A stretch of DNA of 64,000 bases from Solibacillus cecembensis (GTDB lineage Bacteria; Bacillota; Bacilli; Bacillales_A; Planococcaceae), in NCBI RefSeq assembly GCF_001439635.1, contig NZ_LMBZ01000001.1, positions 62,001-126,000 on the forward strand, given 5' to 3'. A program made the position numbers and the translations under genes. How positions within the stretch are numbered: position 1 is the first letter of the stretch; every line of letters starts with the position of its first letter. Shown here piece by piece: positions 17,258 through 25,469 of this stretch. Under the pieces are notes generated by a model. It did no database searches and was not told the DNA's origin. It saw only the letters and a list, made by a program, of their open reading frames with translations.

Positions 17258-17303
17258 AAAAAGGCATCAACTCGTACTATGAAATGCGAGTTAGTGCCTT
17301 TTT
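17258..17303. terminator. Bidirectional terminator upstream of the liaR stop
   Basis: AAAAAGGCATCAACTCG pairs with CGAGTTAGTGCCTTTTT. T-rich tracts lie on both strands, so it serves the small Asn/Lys-rich genes and the leftward lia operon. Confidence 0.8.
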
Positions 17304-17312
17304 TACTATAAC

Positions 17313-17942
17313 TTATTTCACAAGACCATTTTGAAAGGCGTAGACGACCGCTTGTGTGCGATCTTGCACTTCTAATTTACTTAATATATTACTAACATGG
17401 GTTTTCACTGTTTTTAAGGCGATAAATAATTGTTCGGCAATTTCTTGATTGGCTTTGCCCGATGCCATACATAATAGGACTTCCATTTCGCGTTCAGTTA
17501 GATGGTCATGGAGGGCGGCTGTCGTACCACGCATTCGAGCCATTACTTTTGTCGTTGCTTCTGGCTCTAATACGGTTTCACCGGTCATCGTTTTACGAAT
17601 GGCATCCGCAATTTGACGAGCATTGGATGTTTTTAATATATAGCTTACAGCGCCTGCTTCTAGTGCGGGATACAGCTTATCATCATCGATAAAACTTGTG
17701 ACCATCATTACTTTTGCTTGCGGCCACTGTTGTAAAATTTCGACTGTCGCTTGTGCACCGTTTTTGATGGGCATTACATTGTCCATCAGCACTAAATCTG
17801 GACGCAACTCAAGCACTTTTTCAACTGCTTCTTGACCATTGACTGCTTCTCCTATTACTTCAATATCAGGCTGTGCAGATAAATAAGAAGAAACACCAAT
17901 TCGCACCATTTCATGATCATCCGCAATAACGACTTTAATCAT
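17313..17942 (-). CDS. liaR: LiaR-type response regulator (NarL/FixJ family)
   Basis: A 209-aa protein. The receiver domain (1-120) has acidic residues Asp8-Asp9, phospho-acceptor Asp54 in LMDNVMP, Thr in VMMVTS, and Lys in SYILKTS. A LuxR-type helix-turn-helix follows (about 142-205, LTEREMEVLLCMASGKANQEIAEQ in parts and KTVKTHVSNILSKL). It overlaps liaS by 8 nt. Paired with LiaS and LiaF it fits the LiaRS envelope-stress system, which senses lipid II-cycle antibiotics in B. subtilis and drives liaIH. It is the last gene of the operon here. Confidence 0.9.
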   Translation of the reverse strand: MIKVVIADDHEMVRIGVSSYLSAQPDIEVIGEAVNGQEAVEKVLELRPDLVLMDNVMPIKNGAQATVEILQQWPQAKVMMVTSFIDDDKLYPALEAGAVSYILKTSNARQIADAIRKTMTGETVLEPEATTKVMARMRGTTAALHDHLTEREMEVLLCMASGKANQEIAEQLFIALKTVKTHVSNILSKLEVQDRTQAVVYAFQNGLVK

Positions 17943-18990
17943 TTTCTTGCTCCTCCTTTTGTAAATTCACTTCCATTTTCAAAGGGACTTTTACTTCGAC
18001 AATCGTTCCTTCATTTGGGACGGAAACAATTTTATACGTGCAGCCGATTTCCACAGCTCGTTCCGCGATATTACGTAAGCCGTATGAAGAAGTTTTGTCC
18101 CCATCTCCATCTATATCAAAACCTAAGCCATTATCCTGAATGCGCAAAATGGCTAATTGATCGCGGGCAATAAATAATAGCTCGACCTCATTTGCTTTAG
18201 CATGGCGAAGCGTGTTAGATAAGGCTTCCTGTGCGATACGAAAAAGATGGTCTTCCTCTGTTTTAGATAAGGAAATCTCTTCAATTTGGTAATCAATATT
18301 GAAATACACTTTTTCCTGCAATTCTAAAATTAAATCTTCAAGGCCTTCTGCTAACGTTTTATTATGCAATGCGACAGGGCGCAAGTGTAAAAGAAGGGCA
18401 CGCATTTCAAGCTGAGCCTGTTGGACAACTTTCTCGACTTGACCAAGCTGCTTTTGTGATTTTTCATCTTGCTCTTGTTCGGTTAATGCGGAAAGTAGCA
18501 TCGAGGCTGCAAATAGTTGCTGTGAAACCGAATCATGAAGCTCACGCGCCAGCCGTTGACGTTCGGCAAGTAGGCGTTCTTGAACGATGGCATCATTCGT
18601 TTGCACTTTTTCCGTTGCTAAACGTTGTAATGAGGCACGCTGTGTTTCGATTAATTCATTGGCAACACGCATTGCTTTATTTAGTGAACTGTTTGATTTT
18701 CCAATCGTTTGAGAAAAATTCGGCTCCGCAATTTTTCTTACGTAGCGCGTAGTTATGCTTTCTTTTAATTTTAAAGAAATCCCCATCCAACTCGCAATAA
18801 TAAAGCTCAGTGCTAAAAAAATAGCGAGCATAATGACAATAATGGGTACTTGATTGGGAGATACAAGATCTTCCCATAAAAATCGCCAGTTTTCTTCAAT
18901 CGGTTCTCCTAAAATCAATAACAATAGTATAAATAGTGTGATAGAAAAGGTGATGAATAAGGTGAACAGTCGACTAATAAATGCAATCAT
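17935..18990 (-). CDS. liaS: LiaS-type sensor histidine kinase
   Basis: A 351-aa protein with two N-terminal membrane segments (about 5-28 and 47-68) and a short extracytoplasmic loop, typical of intramembrane-sensing kinases. A linker and coiled coil are followed by the HisKA_3 motif ARELHDSVSQQLFAASM (phospho-acceptor His) and a HATPase domain (RIAQEALSNTLRHAKA, IQDNGLGFD, SYGLRNIAERA). The start ATG overlaps the liaF stop (ATGA). Its closest functional analogue is LiaS, inhibited by LiaF without stress. Confidence 0.9.
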   Translation of the reverse strand: MIAFISRLFTLFITFSITLFILLLLILGEPIEENWRFLWEDLVSPNQVPIIVIMLAIFLALSFIIASWMGISLKLKESITTRYVRKIAEPNFSQTIGKSNSSLNKAMRVANELIETQRASLQRLATEKVQTNDAIVQERLLAERQRLARELHDSVSQQLFAASMLLSALTEQEQDEKSQKQLGQVEKVVQQAQLEMRALLLHLRPVALHNKTLAEGLEDLILELQEKVYFNIDYQIEEISLSKTEEDHLFRIAQEALSNTLRHAKANEVELLFIARDQLAILRIQDNGLGFDIDGDGDKTSSYGLRNIAERAVEIGCTYKIVSVPNEGTIVEVKVPLKMEVNLQKEEQEND

Positions 18991-19670
18991 CCCCGTCGCA
19001 CCTCCACATCCCCAATCCAAGAGGTAACGTAAATAACAAGAATCCGTTTGGCATCTGAATCGCCGTGATCAAAAGAAAATTGCTCATTAATCAGGCGTTT
19101 TGGGTGATAGTCAAAACAAGTCGCTTCTCCGTAAATTGTGGAGTAATGGAGTTTAACTGTCACCTCATAAGGGACAATGACACGAACTTTACCTAAAGAT
19201 TGTTGAATCGAAATAATAGATTTCCCATGGGGTAAAATGGTTTGCGTCACATCTAAAGTAATATCACCGATAAAGCGTTGAATTTGAATGTCTCGCCATT
19301 GAAATGCTTCCGTTTCAGCAGGAGTCGTGCCAATTAATGTATTTGGCTGAAGCTGCTTATTTAGCGGATGTTTAAAAATTTCGATTTGCTCCTCTTTTTT
19401 CGTTAAATATTTATAGAGGACAAAAACGAGTACACCGATTATGAGAAGTCGAAGTGTCCATAAAGTGATGATGGCAAAGAATAACAAAATAATACCAGTC
19501 CAAAGAGAAACTTGTTTTTTCTTTTTCTTTTTGAAGCTATAAACAACGAGTGCCAAACCTGCAATGAACAAAAAGACGCTGCCATTATTAAATAGCGTCA
19601 ATTCAACTAAAATAACTAAAGCAAAACTAATGGCAATAACCGCAAGCTGATCAGATGAAATTTTCGACAT
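18987..19670 (-). CDS. liaF: LiaF-type inhibitor of the LiaS kinase
   Basis: A 227-aa membrane protein. The N-terminal half has about four hydrophobic segments (about 8-25, 28-43, 52-66 and 70-85). The C-terminal half is the LiaF-like beta-repeat domain (IQRFIGDITLDVTQTILP, SIISIQQSLGKVRVIVPYEV, RILVIYVTSWIGDVEVRRG in parts). LiaF keeps LiaS off until the envelope is stressed. AAAGGAGG sits before the ATG at 19670. The gene overlaps liaS and follows the pspA-like gene by about 100 nt. Confidence 0.88.
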   Translation of the reverse strand: MSKISSDQLAVIAISFALVILVELTLFNNGSVFLFIAGLALVVYSFKKKKKKQVSLWTGIILLFFAIITLWTLRLLIIGVLVFVLYKYLTKKEEQIEIFKHPLNKQLQPNTLIGTTPAETEAFQWRDIQIQRFIGDITLDVTQTILPHGKSIISIQQSLGKVRVIVPYEVTVKLHYSTIYGEATCFDYHPKRLINEQFSFDHGDSDAKRILVIYVTSWIGDVEVRRG

Positions 19671-19770
19671 GGGCAAACCTCCTTTTAACGTGCAAAATGG
19701 AGAAAGTACGAGGACTTTCTCCTTATTGCAGTATAACATTTATTTTTGTATAAAATCTGGCTGAACTGGA

Positions 19771-20394
19771 TTAAGAAAGCTCGATTACTTTTTTCTCTTT
19801 CTCCAATTGTGCTAAACGTGCTTCAAACGTTGTCACTTCATATTTACGGTCGATATTTTGTGCTAAATCATCAATATAAGTAGACAATTCATCGAAGTTT
19901 TCTGTTTTGTTTGCTGTTAATACTTTGTCCATTTGATGATGGGCACGTACAACATTTTCTTTCCCCATTAATTGGAGTTGGCGAACTTTCATATCTTTAA
20001 TTTTATGCTTCATTGTTTCAAACTTGCGTTCAAGTGCAAAATATTCTTCATTTGCTGCATCCATGCTTGTAAGTAAAGCTTGTTTACGTGTCCCATAAGC
20101 GAGTACCTCATCATTTGCAAAGGTAATTAATTCTGCTTCTTCCGTAGTTGTAGCAAGTGCTAATTGATTTTCGCGTTTTTCAAGCATCTCACCTGTTTGA
20201 ATAAGCTGAGCTTCTAACTCTTTTTTCAGTTGTGCTTGACGCGTTAAAAGTTTGCCCGTTTGCTCGGTTTGTTTTTCAGCTTCTCGGATATACTGATTTA
20301 ACATGGAAAGAGGATTTTTTTCAACCTTTTTATCAAATAAATCATGTAAATCTGCTTGGATTGAATATTTAAATTTCGCTAATAAGTTTTTCAT
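19771..20394 (-). CDS. liaH: PspA/IM30-family phage-shock protein (LiaH-like)
   Basis: A 207-aa almost entirely alpha-helical coiled-coil protein of PspA size. It begins MKNLLAKFKYSIQADLHDLFD, the amphipathic helix that binds stressed membranes, followed by PLSMLNQYIREAEKQTEQ, typical of PspA/LiaH. These proteins form ESCRT-III-like assemblies that protect the membrane. The ATG at 20394 is preferred over one two codons upstream because AAGGAG is 9 nt away. It sits 13 nt after the liaI-like gene and should be co-induced with it. Confidence 0.9.
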   Translation of the reverse strand: MKNLLAKFKYSIQADLHDLFDKKVEKNPLSMLNQYIREAEKQTEQTGKLLTRQAQLKKELEAQLIQTGEMLEKRENQLALATTTEEAELITFANDEVLAYGTRKQALLTSMDAANEEYFALERKFETMKHKIKDMKVRQLQLMGKENVVRAHHQMDKVLTANKTENFDELSTYIDDLAQNIDRKYEVTTFEARLAQLEKEKKVIELS

Positions 20395-20407
20395 TTTCAT
20401 CCGCTCC

Positions 20408-20761
20408 TTAGTTATTTAGTTTTGCCCACTCACGCTCAAAGTTAGTGAAAGGATCTTCTTCTTTTTCTGTTGTTGCAAAAATTTCTACTTTTTCATTTTT
20501 ACGTGATTTGTAAATGTAATAAAGAATACCGATAGCGACTAATCCGATAAAACCTGGAATGTTCGATAATGCGCTAATTAAACCAGCAAGTGCTAAAACT
20601 AAGCTCATTACTTTCCCGAAAGTAGATTTACTTTCTGTGTAATAATGTAAACCAGCAGCTAATAGTAGGCCGGAAACTAACAGACCTGCAACGGGTGCAA
20701 GTAACACAAGTGCGAAAAGAGCGGCTATGAAACCTGCTGTGTATAGAAATAACTTTTTCAT
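20408..20761 (-). CDS. liaI: LiaI-like small membrane protein
   Basis: A 117-aa protein with about three hydrophobic segments (5-25, 28-40 and 52-85) and a charged cytoplasmic tail (SRKNEKVEIFATTEKEED). It is the first gene of the lia operon, directly before the PspA-like gene. The B. subtilis LiaI anchors LiaH at the membrane, and the context suggests the same role. GGAGGAACAAAT precedes the start. Upstream there is a TTGAAA but no clear -10 box, as expected for a promoter that needs an activator such as LiaR. Confidence 0.75.
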   Translation of the reverse strand: MKKLFLYTAGFIAALFALVLLAPVAGLLVSGLLLAAGLHYYTESKSTFGKVMSLVLALAGLISALSNIPGFIGLVAIGILYYIYKSRKNEKVEIFATTEKEEDPFTNFEREWAKLNN

Positions 20762-20975
20762 AATTTGTTCCTCCTTGTTTAAGATATTTCTATCTTACCG
20801 TGTGCATGATTTTCGGGTAATGACCTGTAACTGTATTTTCAACTAGGTCTAGAGGCTGAGGGGAACTAAGTCTGATTTGTCCAAAATTAATATATAGAAA
20901 CGCCTACCTTTTTAGTGTATAATCCTTCTTGGAGAGTTTTTCTCGGTATATTGGTAGTAGAGGAGGTTGGAAGTT

Positions 20976-21194
20976 ATGACATGGGCATGGATTTTAGGTA
21001 TTATTATTGCATTAATCGCAGGTGTAGCAATTGGTTTCTACGCTGCTCGTCAATATATGATGAAGTATTTAAAAGATAATCCACCAATTAATGAACAAAT
21101 GATTCGTATGATGATGGCACAAATGGGACGTAAACCTTCTGAAAAGCAAGTACGTCAAATGATGTCGCAAATGAACAAGTTCCAAGATAAATAA
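20976..21194 (+). CDS. yneF: YneF-family (UPF0154) membrane protein
   Basis: A 72-aa protein with one N-terminal membrane segment ([19 protein letters not shown], residues 3-21), then [24 protein letters not shown] and [13 protein letters not shown], the characteristic UPF0154 pattern conserved in Firmicutes. Its role is unknown. The ATG at 20976 follows GAGGAGGTTGG. It diverges from the lia operon and ends in its own terminator. Confidence 0.92.
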   Translation: MTWAWILGIIIALIAGVAIGFYAARQYMMKYLKDNPPINEQMIRMMMAQMGRKPSEKQVRQMMSQMNKFQDK

Positions 21195-21202
21195 TAAAGT
21201 TG

Positions 21203-21241
21203 AAACTATCTTTGTAGAAATTTACAAGGGTAGTTTTTTTA
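21203..21241 (+). terminator. Terminator of yneF
   Basis: AAACTATCTTTGTA pairs with TACAAGGGTAGTTT (one mismatch and one wobble), followed by a run of T. Confidence 0.8.
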
Positions 21242-21362
21242 TGTACTTTTTTAAAAAACTGAATTAATTAAACTTTCTAAATATAATATTGCTTTTTAAT
21301 ATTCTTTGTAATAATATAAAACATATCAAATAACTTGGTTTTAAATGTTGGGAGGAAAAACA

Positions 21363-22151
21363 ATGAAAAAATTATTAGCATCTTTAGCGTTAGTGTCGTT
21401 AGTACTGGCGGCATGTGGAGGGAAAGATGAGGCAAAGAACACAAATAAATTGCAGGATATTGAAGAGGAAGGTGTCATTCAAATTGGCTTAGAAGGCACG
21501 TTCCCACCGTTTAGCTATCATAATGAAGCAGGGGATTTAACAGGATTTGAATATGAAATTGCTGCTCAAATTGCAGAAGATTTAGGTGTGAAGGCGGAAT
21601 TCGTTGAAACAAAGTGGGATTCACTCATTGCCGGATTAGATACGGATAAATATGATTTTGTCATTAATAATGTTTCGATTACAGATGAACGGAAAGAAAA
21701 ATATGATTTCTCGATTCCTTACATGGAGTCAGTAGCCGTGCTCGCTGTAAACAAAGATAATACGGACATTACTAAAATTGAAGATTTAGATGGTAAAAAA
21801 GCAGCGCAAACGATTACGAGTAATTTTGCGAAAGATGCGGAAGGCTTGGGGGCAGAGATCGTACCGGTAACAGATTTAACAAGCTCGATTGAATTAGTTA
21901 CACAAGGGCGTGCAGATGGGACGATTCATGACCGCGTAACGTTTTTAACGTATTTAAAAGAACAGCCTGATGCGAAGTTGAAAATTGTAGACGGTTCAAC
22001 AAGTTCATCTGACATTGCGTTAATTTTAAATAAGGACAATGAGGAATTCCGTGAAAAGTTAGATGAAATCATTCAAACACGCACGGAGGATGGTACTTTT
22101 ACGGCGATTTCCGAAAAGTACTTTGGTGAAAATATTATTTCGAATAACTAA
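21363..22151 (+). CDS. Amino-acid ABC transporter, substrate-binding lipoprotein
   Basis: A 262-aa protein with a lipoprotein signal (LLASLALVSLVLAAC, lipobox LAAC with Cys at about 18). It has the SBP_bac_3 fold: IGLEGTFPPFSYHNEAGDLTGFEYEI, an AGLDTDKYDFVINNVSITDERK segment, and the ligand-contact region around TITSNFAKDAEGLG and GRADGTIHDRVTF. It fits the cystine/polar amino-acid binding proteins (TcyA-like), but the ligand is not certain. The gene is followed by its permease and ATPase, giving a complete PAAT-type importer. The ATG follows GGGAGG. Confidence 0.9.
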   Translation: MKKLLASLALVSLVLAACGGKDEAKNTNKLQDIEEEGVIQIGLEGTFPPFSYHNEAGDLTGFEYEIAAQIAEDLGVKAEFVETKWDSLIAGLDTDKYDFVINNVSITDERKEKYDFSIPYMESVAVLAVNKDNTDITKIEDLDGKKAAQTITSNFAKDAEGLGAEIVPVTDLTSSIELVTQGRADGTIHDRVTFLTYLKEQPDAKLKIVDGSTSSSDIALILNKDNEEFREKLDEIIQTRTEDGTFTAISEKYFGENIISNN

Positions 22152-22230
22152 AAACGATAGGGCTGTCGTGGCGGCTCCATTTTATCTTCATTCAATAGAA
22201 GGAGATTTAATAGAAAGGAAGTGCTAATGG

Positions 22231-22890
22231 ATGAGTAGGGAAATGCAAATAGCACTTGATTCTATATGGCCGATTTTGAAAGCGGGACTTATTGTGACGA
22301 TCCCGCTTTCGCTTATTGCATTTGCAATTGCCTTAGTAGTAGCGGTTATAACTGCACTCGCACGAATTTCCAATTATAAAATATTACGTGCCATTTTTGG
22401 CATCTATGTGTGGATTTTCCGTGGCACGCCAGTACTTGTGCAATTATTCATCGTATTCTTTGGGTTTCCGAAAGCAGGTATAACGTTGGATGCATGGACG
22501 GCTGCGATTATTACATTTTCTTTGAATACCGGTGCATATGCCTCGGAATCTATTCGCGCTTCAATTTTAGCAATTCCAAAAGGGCAATGGGAAGCAGCCG
22601 AATCTTTAGGGATGACGTATTGGCAAGTGTTGCGTCGTGTCATTGCACCTCAAACCATTCGTATTTCATTGCCATCTGTTACGAATGACTTTATTGATTT
22701 AGTAAAAGGGACGTCACTGGTTGCCAGCATTACGTTAGCGGATATGTTTATGGTTGGACAACAAATTACAGCCCGTACATATGAGCCTTTGCTTATTTAT
22801 TCATTGTGTGCAGTTATTTATTTAATTTTTATAAGTGTGCTGATGTATTTACAAGGTAGGCTTGAAAAATATGCATCCAAATATGTCTAA
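22231..22890 (+). CDS. Amino-acid ABC transporter permease
   Basis: A 219-aa protein with about five membrane segments. The HisM-type motif VWIFRGTPVLVQLFIVFFG (about 56-74) and the EAA loop EAAESLGMTYWQVLRRVIAPQ (about 131-151) that contacts the ATPase are both present. It lies between the binding-protein and ATPase genes. The cystine permease TcyB of B. subtilis is a likely relative. The start is preceded by a moderate GGAAG. Confidence 0.92.
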   Translation: MSREMQIALDSIWPILKAGLIVTIPLSLIAFAIALVVAVITALARISNYKILRAIFGIYVWIFRGTPVLVQLFIVFFGFPKAGITLDAWTAAIITFSLNTGAYASESIRASILAIPKGQWEAAESLGMTYWQVLRRVIAPQTIRISLPSVTNDFIDLVKGTSLVASITLADMFMVGQQITARTYEPLLIYSLCAVIYLIFISVLMYLQGRLEKYASKYV

Positions 22891-22898
22891 GAGAGGAG

Positions 22899-23648
22899 TT
22901 GCTTCATATCGTAAAGTTTCAACAAGTAACGAAATATTTCGGGCAGCAAGAGGCGCTGAAAAATATTGATTTGACCTTTCATAAAGGCGAAACCACAGTT
23001 ATTTTAGGTCCATCTGGCTCTGGGAAGTCCACACTTCTCAGATGTATTAACTTGTTAGAAAAACCAGAAAAAGGTACAATTTCTGTTGGTGACATAAAGA
23101 TTGATTTATCGAAGCCTGTATCGAAAAAAGATACATTAGCAATTCGCCAACGCACTGCGATGGTGTTTCAAAGTTTTAATTTATTTCCACATATGAAAGT
23201 GTTAGAAAATGTCATCGAAGGTCGGTTAACTGTGCTGAAAGAAACGCGGATTGACGCTGTTGAGAAAGGTCAATTATTGCTAGAAAAAGTAGGGCTTAGC
23301 CAAAAAATAGACAGCTATCCTGCACAATTGTCAGGTGGGCAACAGCAACGGGTGGCGATTGCGCGGGCTTTGGCAATGGAGCCTCAGTTTTTACTTTTTG
23401 ATGAGCCGACAAGTGCGCTGGATCCAGAGCTTGAAGGGGAAGTGTTGAAAGTGCTAAAGGACCTTTCGGAAGAAGAAAAGTCCATGATTATCGTGACGCA
23501 TAATTTGAATTTTGCTCGCGAAGTAGCAGATCGTATTCTTTTTTTAGAGCATGGCGAAATCGTTTTCGATGGAGCTACGGCACAGTTTTTCGAAAAAAAT
23601 GACAATGCACGTATCCAATCTTTTATTCAATCAATGCAATTTATCTAA
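22899..23648 (+). CDS. Amino-acid ABC transporter ATP-binding protein
   Basis: A 249-aa ATPase. Walker A is GPSGSGKST (about 37-45), the Q-loop is MVFQSFNLFPHM, the signature is LSGGQQQRVAIARALA, Walker B is LLFDEPTSALDPE, and the switch His is in IIVTHN. It completes the importer with the two upstream genes. The start is awkward: the first in-frame TTG (22899) abuts GAGAGGAG with no spacing. An in-frame ATC nine bases after that site would be ideally spaced but is rarely used. Homologues usually begin near the VKFQQV segment. Confidence 0.9.
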   Translation: MLHIVKFQQVTKYFGQQEALKNIDLTFHKGETTVILGPSGSGKSTLLRCINLLEKPEKGTISVGDIKIDLSKPVSKKDTLAIRQRTAMVFQSFNLFPHMKVLENVIEGRLTVLKETRIDAVEKGQLLLEKVGLSQKIDSYPAQLSGGQQQRVAIARALAMEPQFLLFDEPTSALDPELEGEVLKVLKDLSEEEKSMIIVTHNLNFAREVADRILFLEHGEIVFDGATAQFFEKNDNARIQSFIQSMQFI

Positions 23649-23770
23649 TTTACTTCAGTGGGTGTCCAAACACCCGCTGAAATAAATTAGAGCCTCCGGC
23701 GGATGTCACGGAATCGGCTTTGTGCTAGCACAAAGCCGATTCCAGACGTAATTATGCCGAGGCATAATTA
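23647..23770. repeat. Palindromic intergenic repeat element upstream of luxS
   Basis: Three inverted repeats are packed in 124 nt. A 19-bp imperfect hairpin closes on CCAA (23647-23688). A perfect 34-bp palindrome has arm GGAATCGGCTTTGTGC (23710-23743). A perfect TAATTATGCC-GA-GGCATAATTA palindrome follows (23749-23770). Between the first two, AGCCTCCGGCGGATGTCAC resembles 6741-6760. It is GC-richer than its surroundings and non-coding. It looks like a dispersed repeat (MITE or REP-like) rather than a simple terminator, since no T-run follows. Confidence 0.6.
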
Positions 23771-23791
23771 CTTAAATAGGAGGAACAAACA

Positions 23792-24265
23792 ATGACAATA
23801 GAACAAACAAATGTTGAAAGTTTTGATTTAGACCATACGAAAGTGGTAGCACCATATGTGCGCCTGGCAGGTACGAAACAAGGGCGACACGGGGATGTTG
23901 TAACGAAGTATGATATTCGCTTTAAGCAACCGAATAAGGCGCATATGGAAATGCCGGCACTTCATTCATTAGAACATTTAATGGCAGACCGCATCCGTAA
24001 TCACTCGGACGCAGTTGTAGACCTTTCACCAATGGGCTGCCAAACTGGTTTTTACGTTTCATTTATTAACTATGATGATTATGAAGGCATTTTAACAATT
24101 TTAGAAAAGACTGCACAAGATGTACTCGCTGCAACTTCTGTACCGGCATGTAACGAAGTACAATGCGGTTGGGCAGCGAGCCATAGTTTAGAAGGTGCAC
24201 AAGCATTAGCAAAGGAATTTTTAGAACAACGCAATGAATGGCATATTGTATTTCAATCGGAATAA
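23792..24265 (+). CDS. luxS: S-ribosylhomocysteine lyase LuxS
   Basis: A 157-aa enzyme of the usual length. The metal site HSLEH (His58, His62) and the third ligand Cys in [10 protein letters not shown] (about 126) are present, as are the catalytic Cys in [10 protein letters not shown] (about 84) and N-terminal FDLDHTKV. LuxS splits S-ribosylhomocysteine into homocysteine and DPD, the AI-2 precursor, in the activated methyl cycle. AGGAGGAACAAAC precedes the ATG. It sits downstream of a possible sulfur amino-acid importer, but a palindromic element separates them and no SAM riboswitch is visible. Confidence 0.97.
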   Translation: MTIEQTNVESFDLDHTKVVAPYVRLAGTKQGRHGDVVTKYDIRFKQPNKAHMEMPALHSLEHLMADRIRNHSDAVVDLSPMGCQTGFYVSFINYDDYEGILTILEKTAQDVLAATSVPACNEVQCGWAASHSLEGAQALAKEFLEQRNEWHIVFQSE

Positions 24266-24274
24266 TTAAATAAC

Positions 24275-24320
24275 AAAAAGGCATGGGAAATCACAAATTG
24301 TGGATTTCCATGCCTTTTAT
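24275..24320. terminator. Bidirectional terminator between luxS and the hydrolase gene
   Basis: AAAAAGGCATGGGAAATCAC pairs with GTGGATTTCCATGCCTTTT around a 5-nt loop, with T-runs on both strands. Confidence 0.88.
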
Positions 24321-24322
24321 TT

Positions 24323-25282
24323 TTATACAAACGGATCTATCTCTAGATTATTCCGGTAGTCACCGATAAAATCCTGTAAAAACTTCGTGATCACTTGCTC
24401 ATATTCATATGGTGACACATTGAACGATTGTGCGTGAGCGCCTTCTTTAAAAATTTTTAACATTTTTGCATCTGGCTTCGCTTCAAAAAGTTGTTCAGTC
24501 ATAGTAGATGGGATAAAATCATCCGGCTCGCTATGAATAAATAAAATAGGCTTCATAATATTTTTTACGGCTAGCTTCGGATTGACATGATCGAACGAAT
24601 AGCCTTCGCGCATCCGGATAAAAAAATTAGATAAACGGATAGCAAACTTAAAATCGATGGAAATGGAATTTTTAATAATGCGTGCAAGTAATTCACGGAA
24701 ATCTGAAAATGCACAATCTGATATATAAAATGACGCATGATCCTCGACCGTACCTGCATAAAGCAAAGTCGTCGCAGCGCCCATTGATTCTCCGTGAATG
24801 CCTAACAATGCATCTTCCCCGATGATAGCCTTTACCGCTTGCACAAGCGCTTGTAAATCATATTTTTCATAATGGCCATAACTCGTCGTTTTCCCTCCAG
24901 AATCTCCATGGCGGCGGTGATCATACACAACAGTGTTAAAGCCGAGTCTTTCATACATGCGAGCGTATTTAATTGAGTTCATTTTACTTTCGGTCACCCC
25001 ATGACAAATAATCACCGTATTTTTTGTCGACAGAGGCTTTAGAAAAATCCCTTTTATTGTGTAATCGTTCGGGGATTGGACTGTTAGTTCATCTTTTAAA
25101 CAACCGTTATACCACGCCTCGTCAAATCTTTTTGCTTTCACTTCACGGTCATAGATAAAGGATGCCTCTTTAGGTTTAATATACATTAATCGATTTGTAA
25201 GCATAATTCCTGAAACAGCCGTTGCGGTAGCTAAAAAAGTTGTCGCGATACTAGAAGCTAACATTAATTTCTTTTTCATCAT
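24323..25282 (-). CDS. yqkD: Alpha/beta hydrolase (YqkD-like)
   Basis: A 319-aa protein with an N-terminal membrane anchor or uncleaved signal (LMLASSIATTFLATATAVSGIML, in parts). The hydrolase core shows the oxyanion region CHGVTES, YDHRRHGDSGG, the nucleophile elbow GIHGESMGAA (Ser), Asp in HSEPDDFIP, and the catalytic His in EGAHAQSF. B. subtilis YqkD lies in the same yqkE-yqkF-nudF neighbourhood. Substrates are unknown. Two adjacent ATGs follow GAGGTG, so the start is uncertain by one codon. Confidence 0.85.
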   Translation of the reverse strand: MMKKKLMLASSIATTFLATATAVSGIMLTNRLMYIKPKEASFIYDREVKAKRFDEAWYNGCLKDELTVQSPNDYTIKGIFLKPLSTKNTVIICHGVTESKMNSIKYARMYERLGFNTVVYDHRRHGDSGGKTTSYGHYEKYDLQALVQAVKAIIGEDALLGIHGESMGAATTLLYAGTVEDHASFYISDCAFSDFRELLARIIKNSISIDFKFAIRLSNFFIRMREGYSFDHVNPKLAVKNIMKPILFIHSEPDDFIPSTMTEQLFEAKPDAKMLKIFKEGAHAQSFNVSPYEYEQVITKFLQDFIGDYRNNLEIDPFV

Positions 25283-25469
25283 TCGCACCTCACTTGTTTT
25301 AGTTGTTTCCTATTTGAAACGCTCTAATACAGTAGACACTATATATTATTCAAAATGAAACAAAAATCCTATCTCGAAAAACTTCAGAATGTTTGGTAAA
25401 ATTAGGCGGACGAATGAAATTGAAACATTCGCTTCACAAAGGGAACTGCTAAGCTAAGGGGGAATTTTT

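Noticed and set aside
23760-23791. SAM riboswitch upstream of luxS
   Set aside because: The region holds palindromes of a repeat element and none of the conserved S-box blocks.
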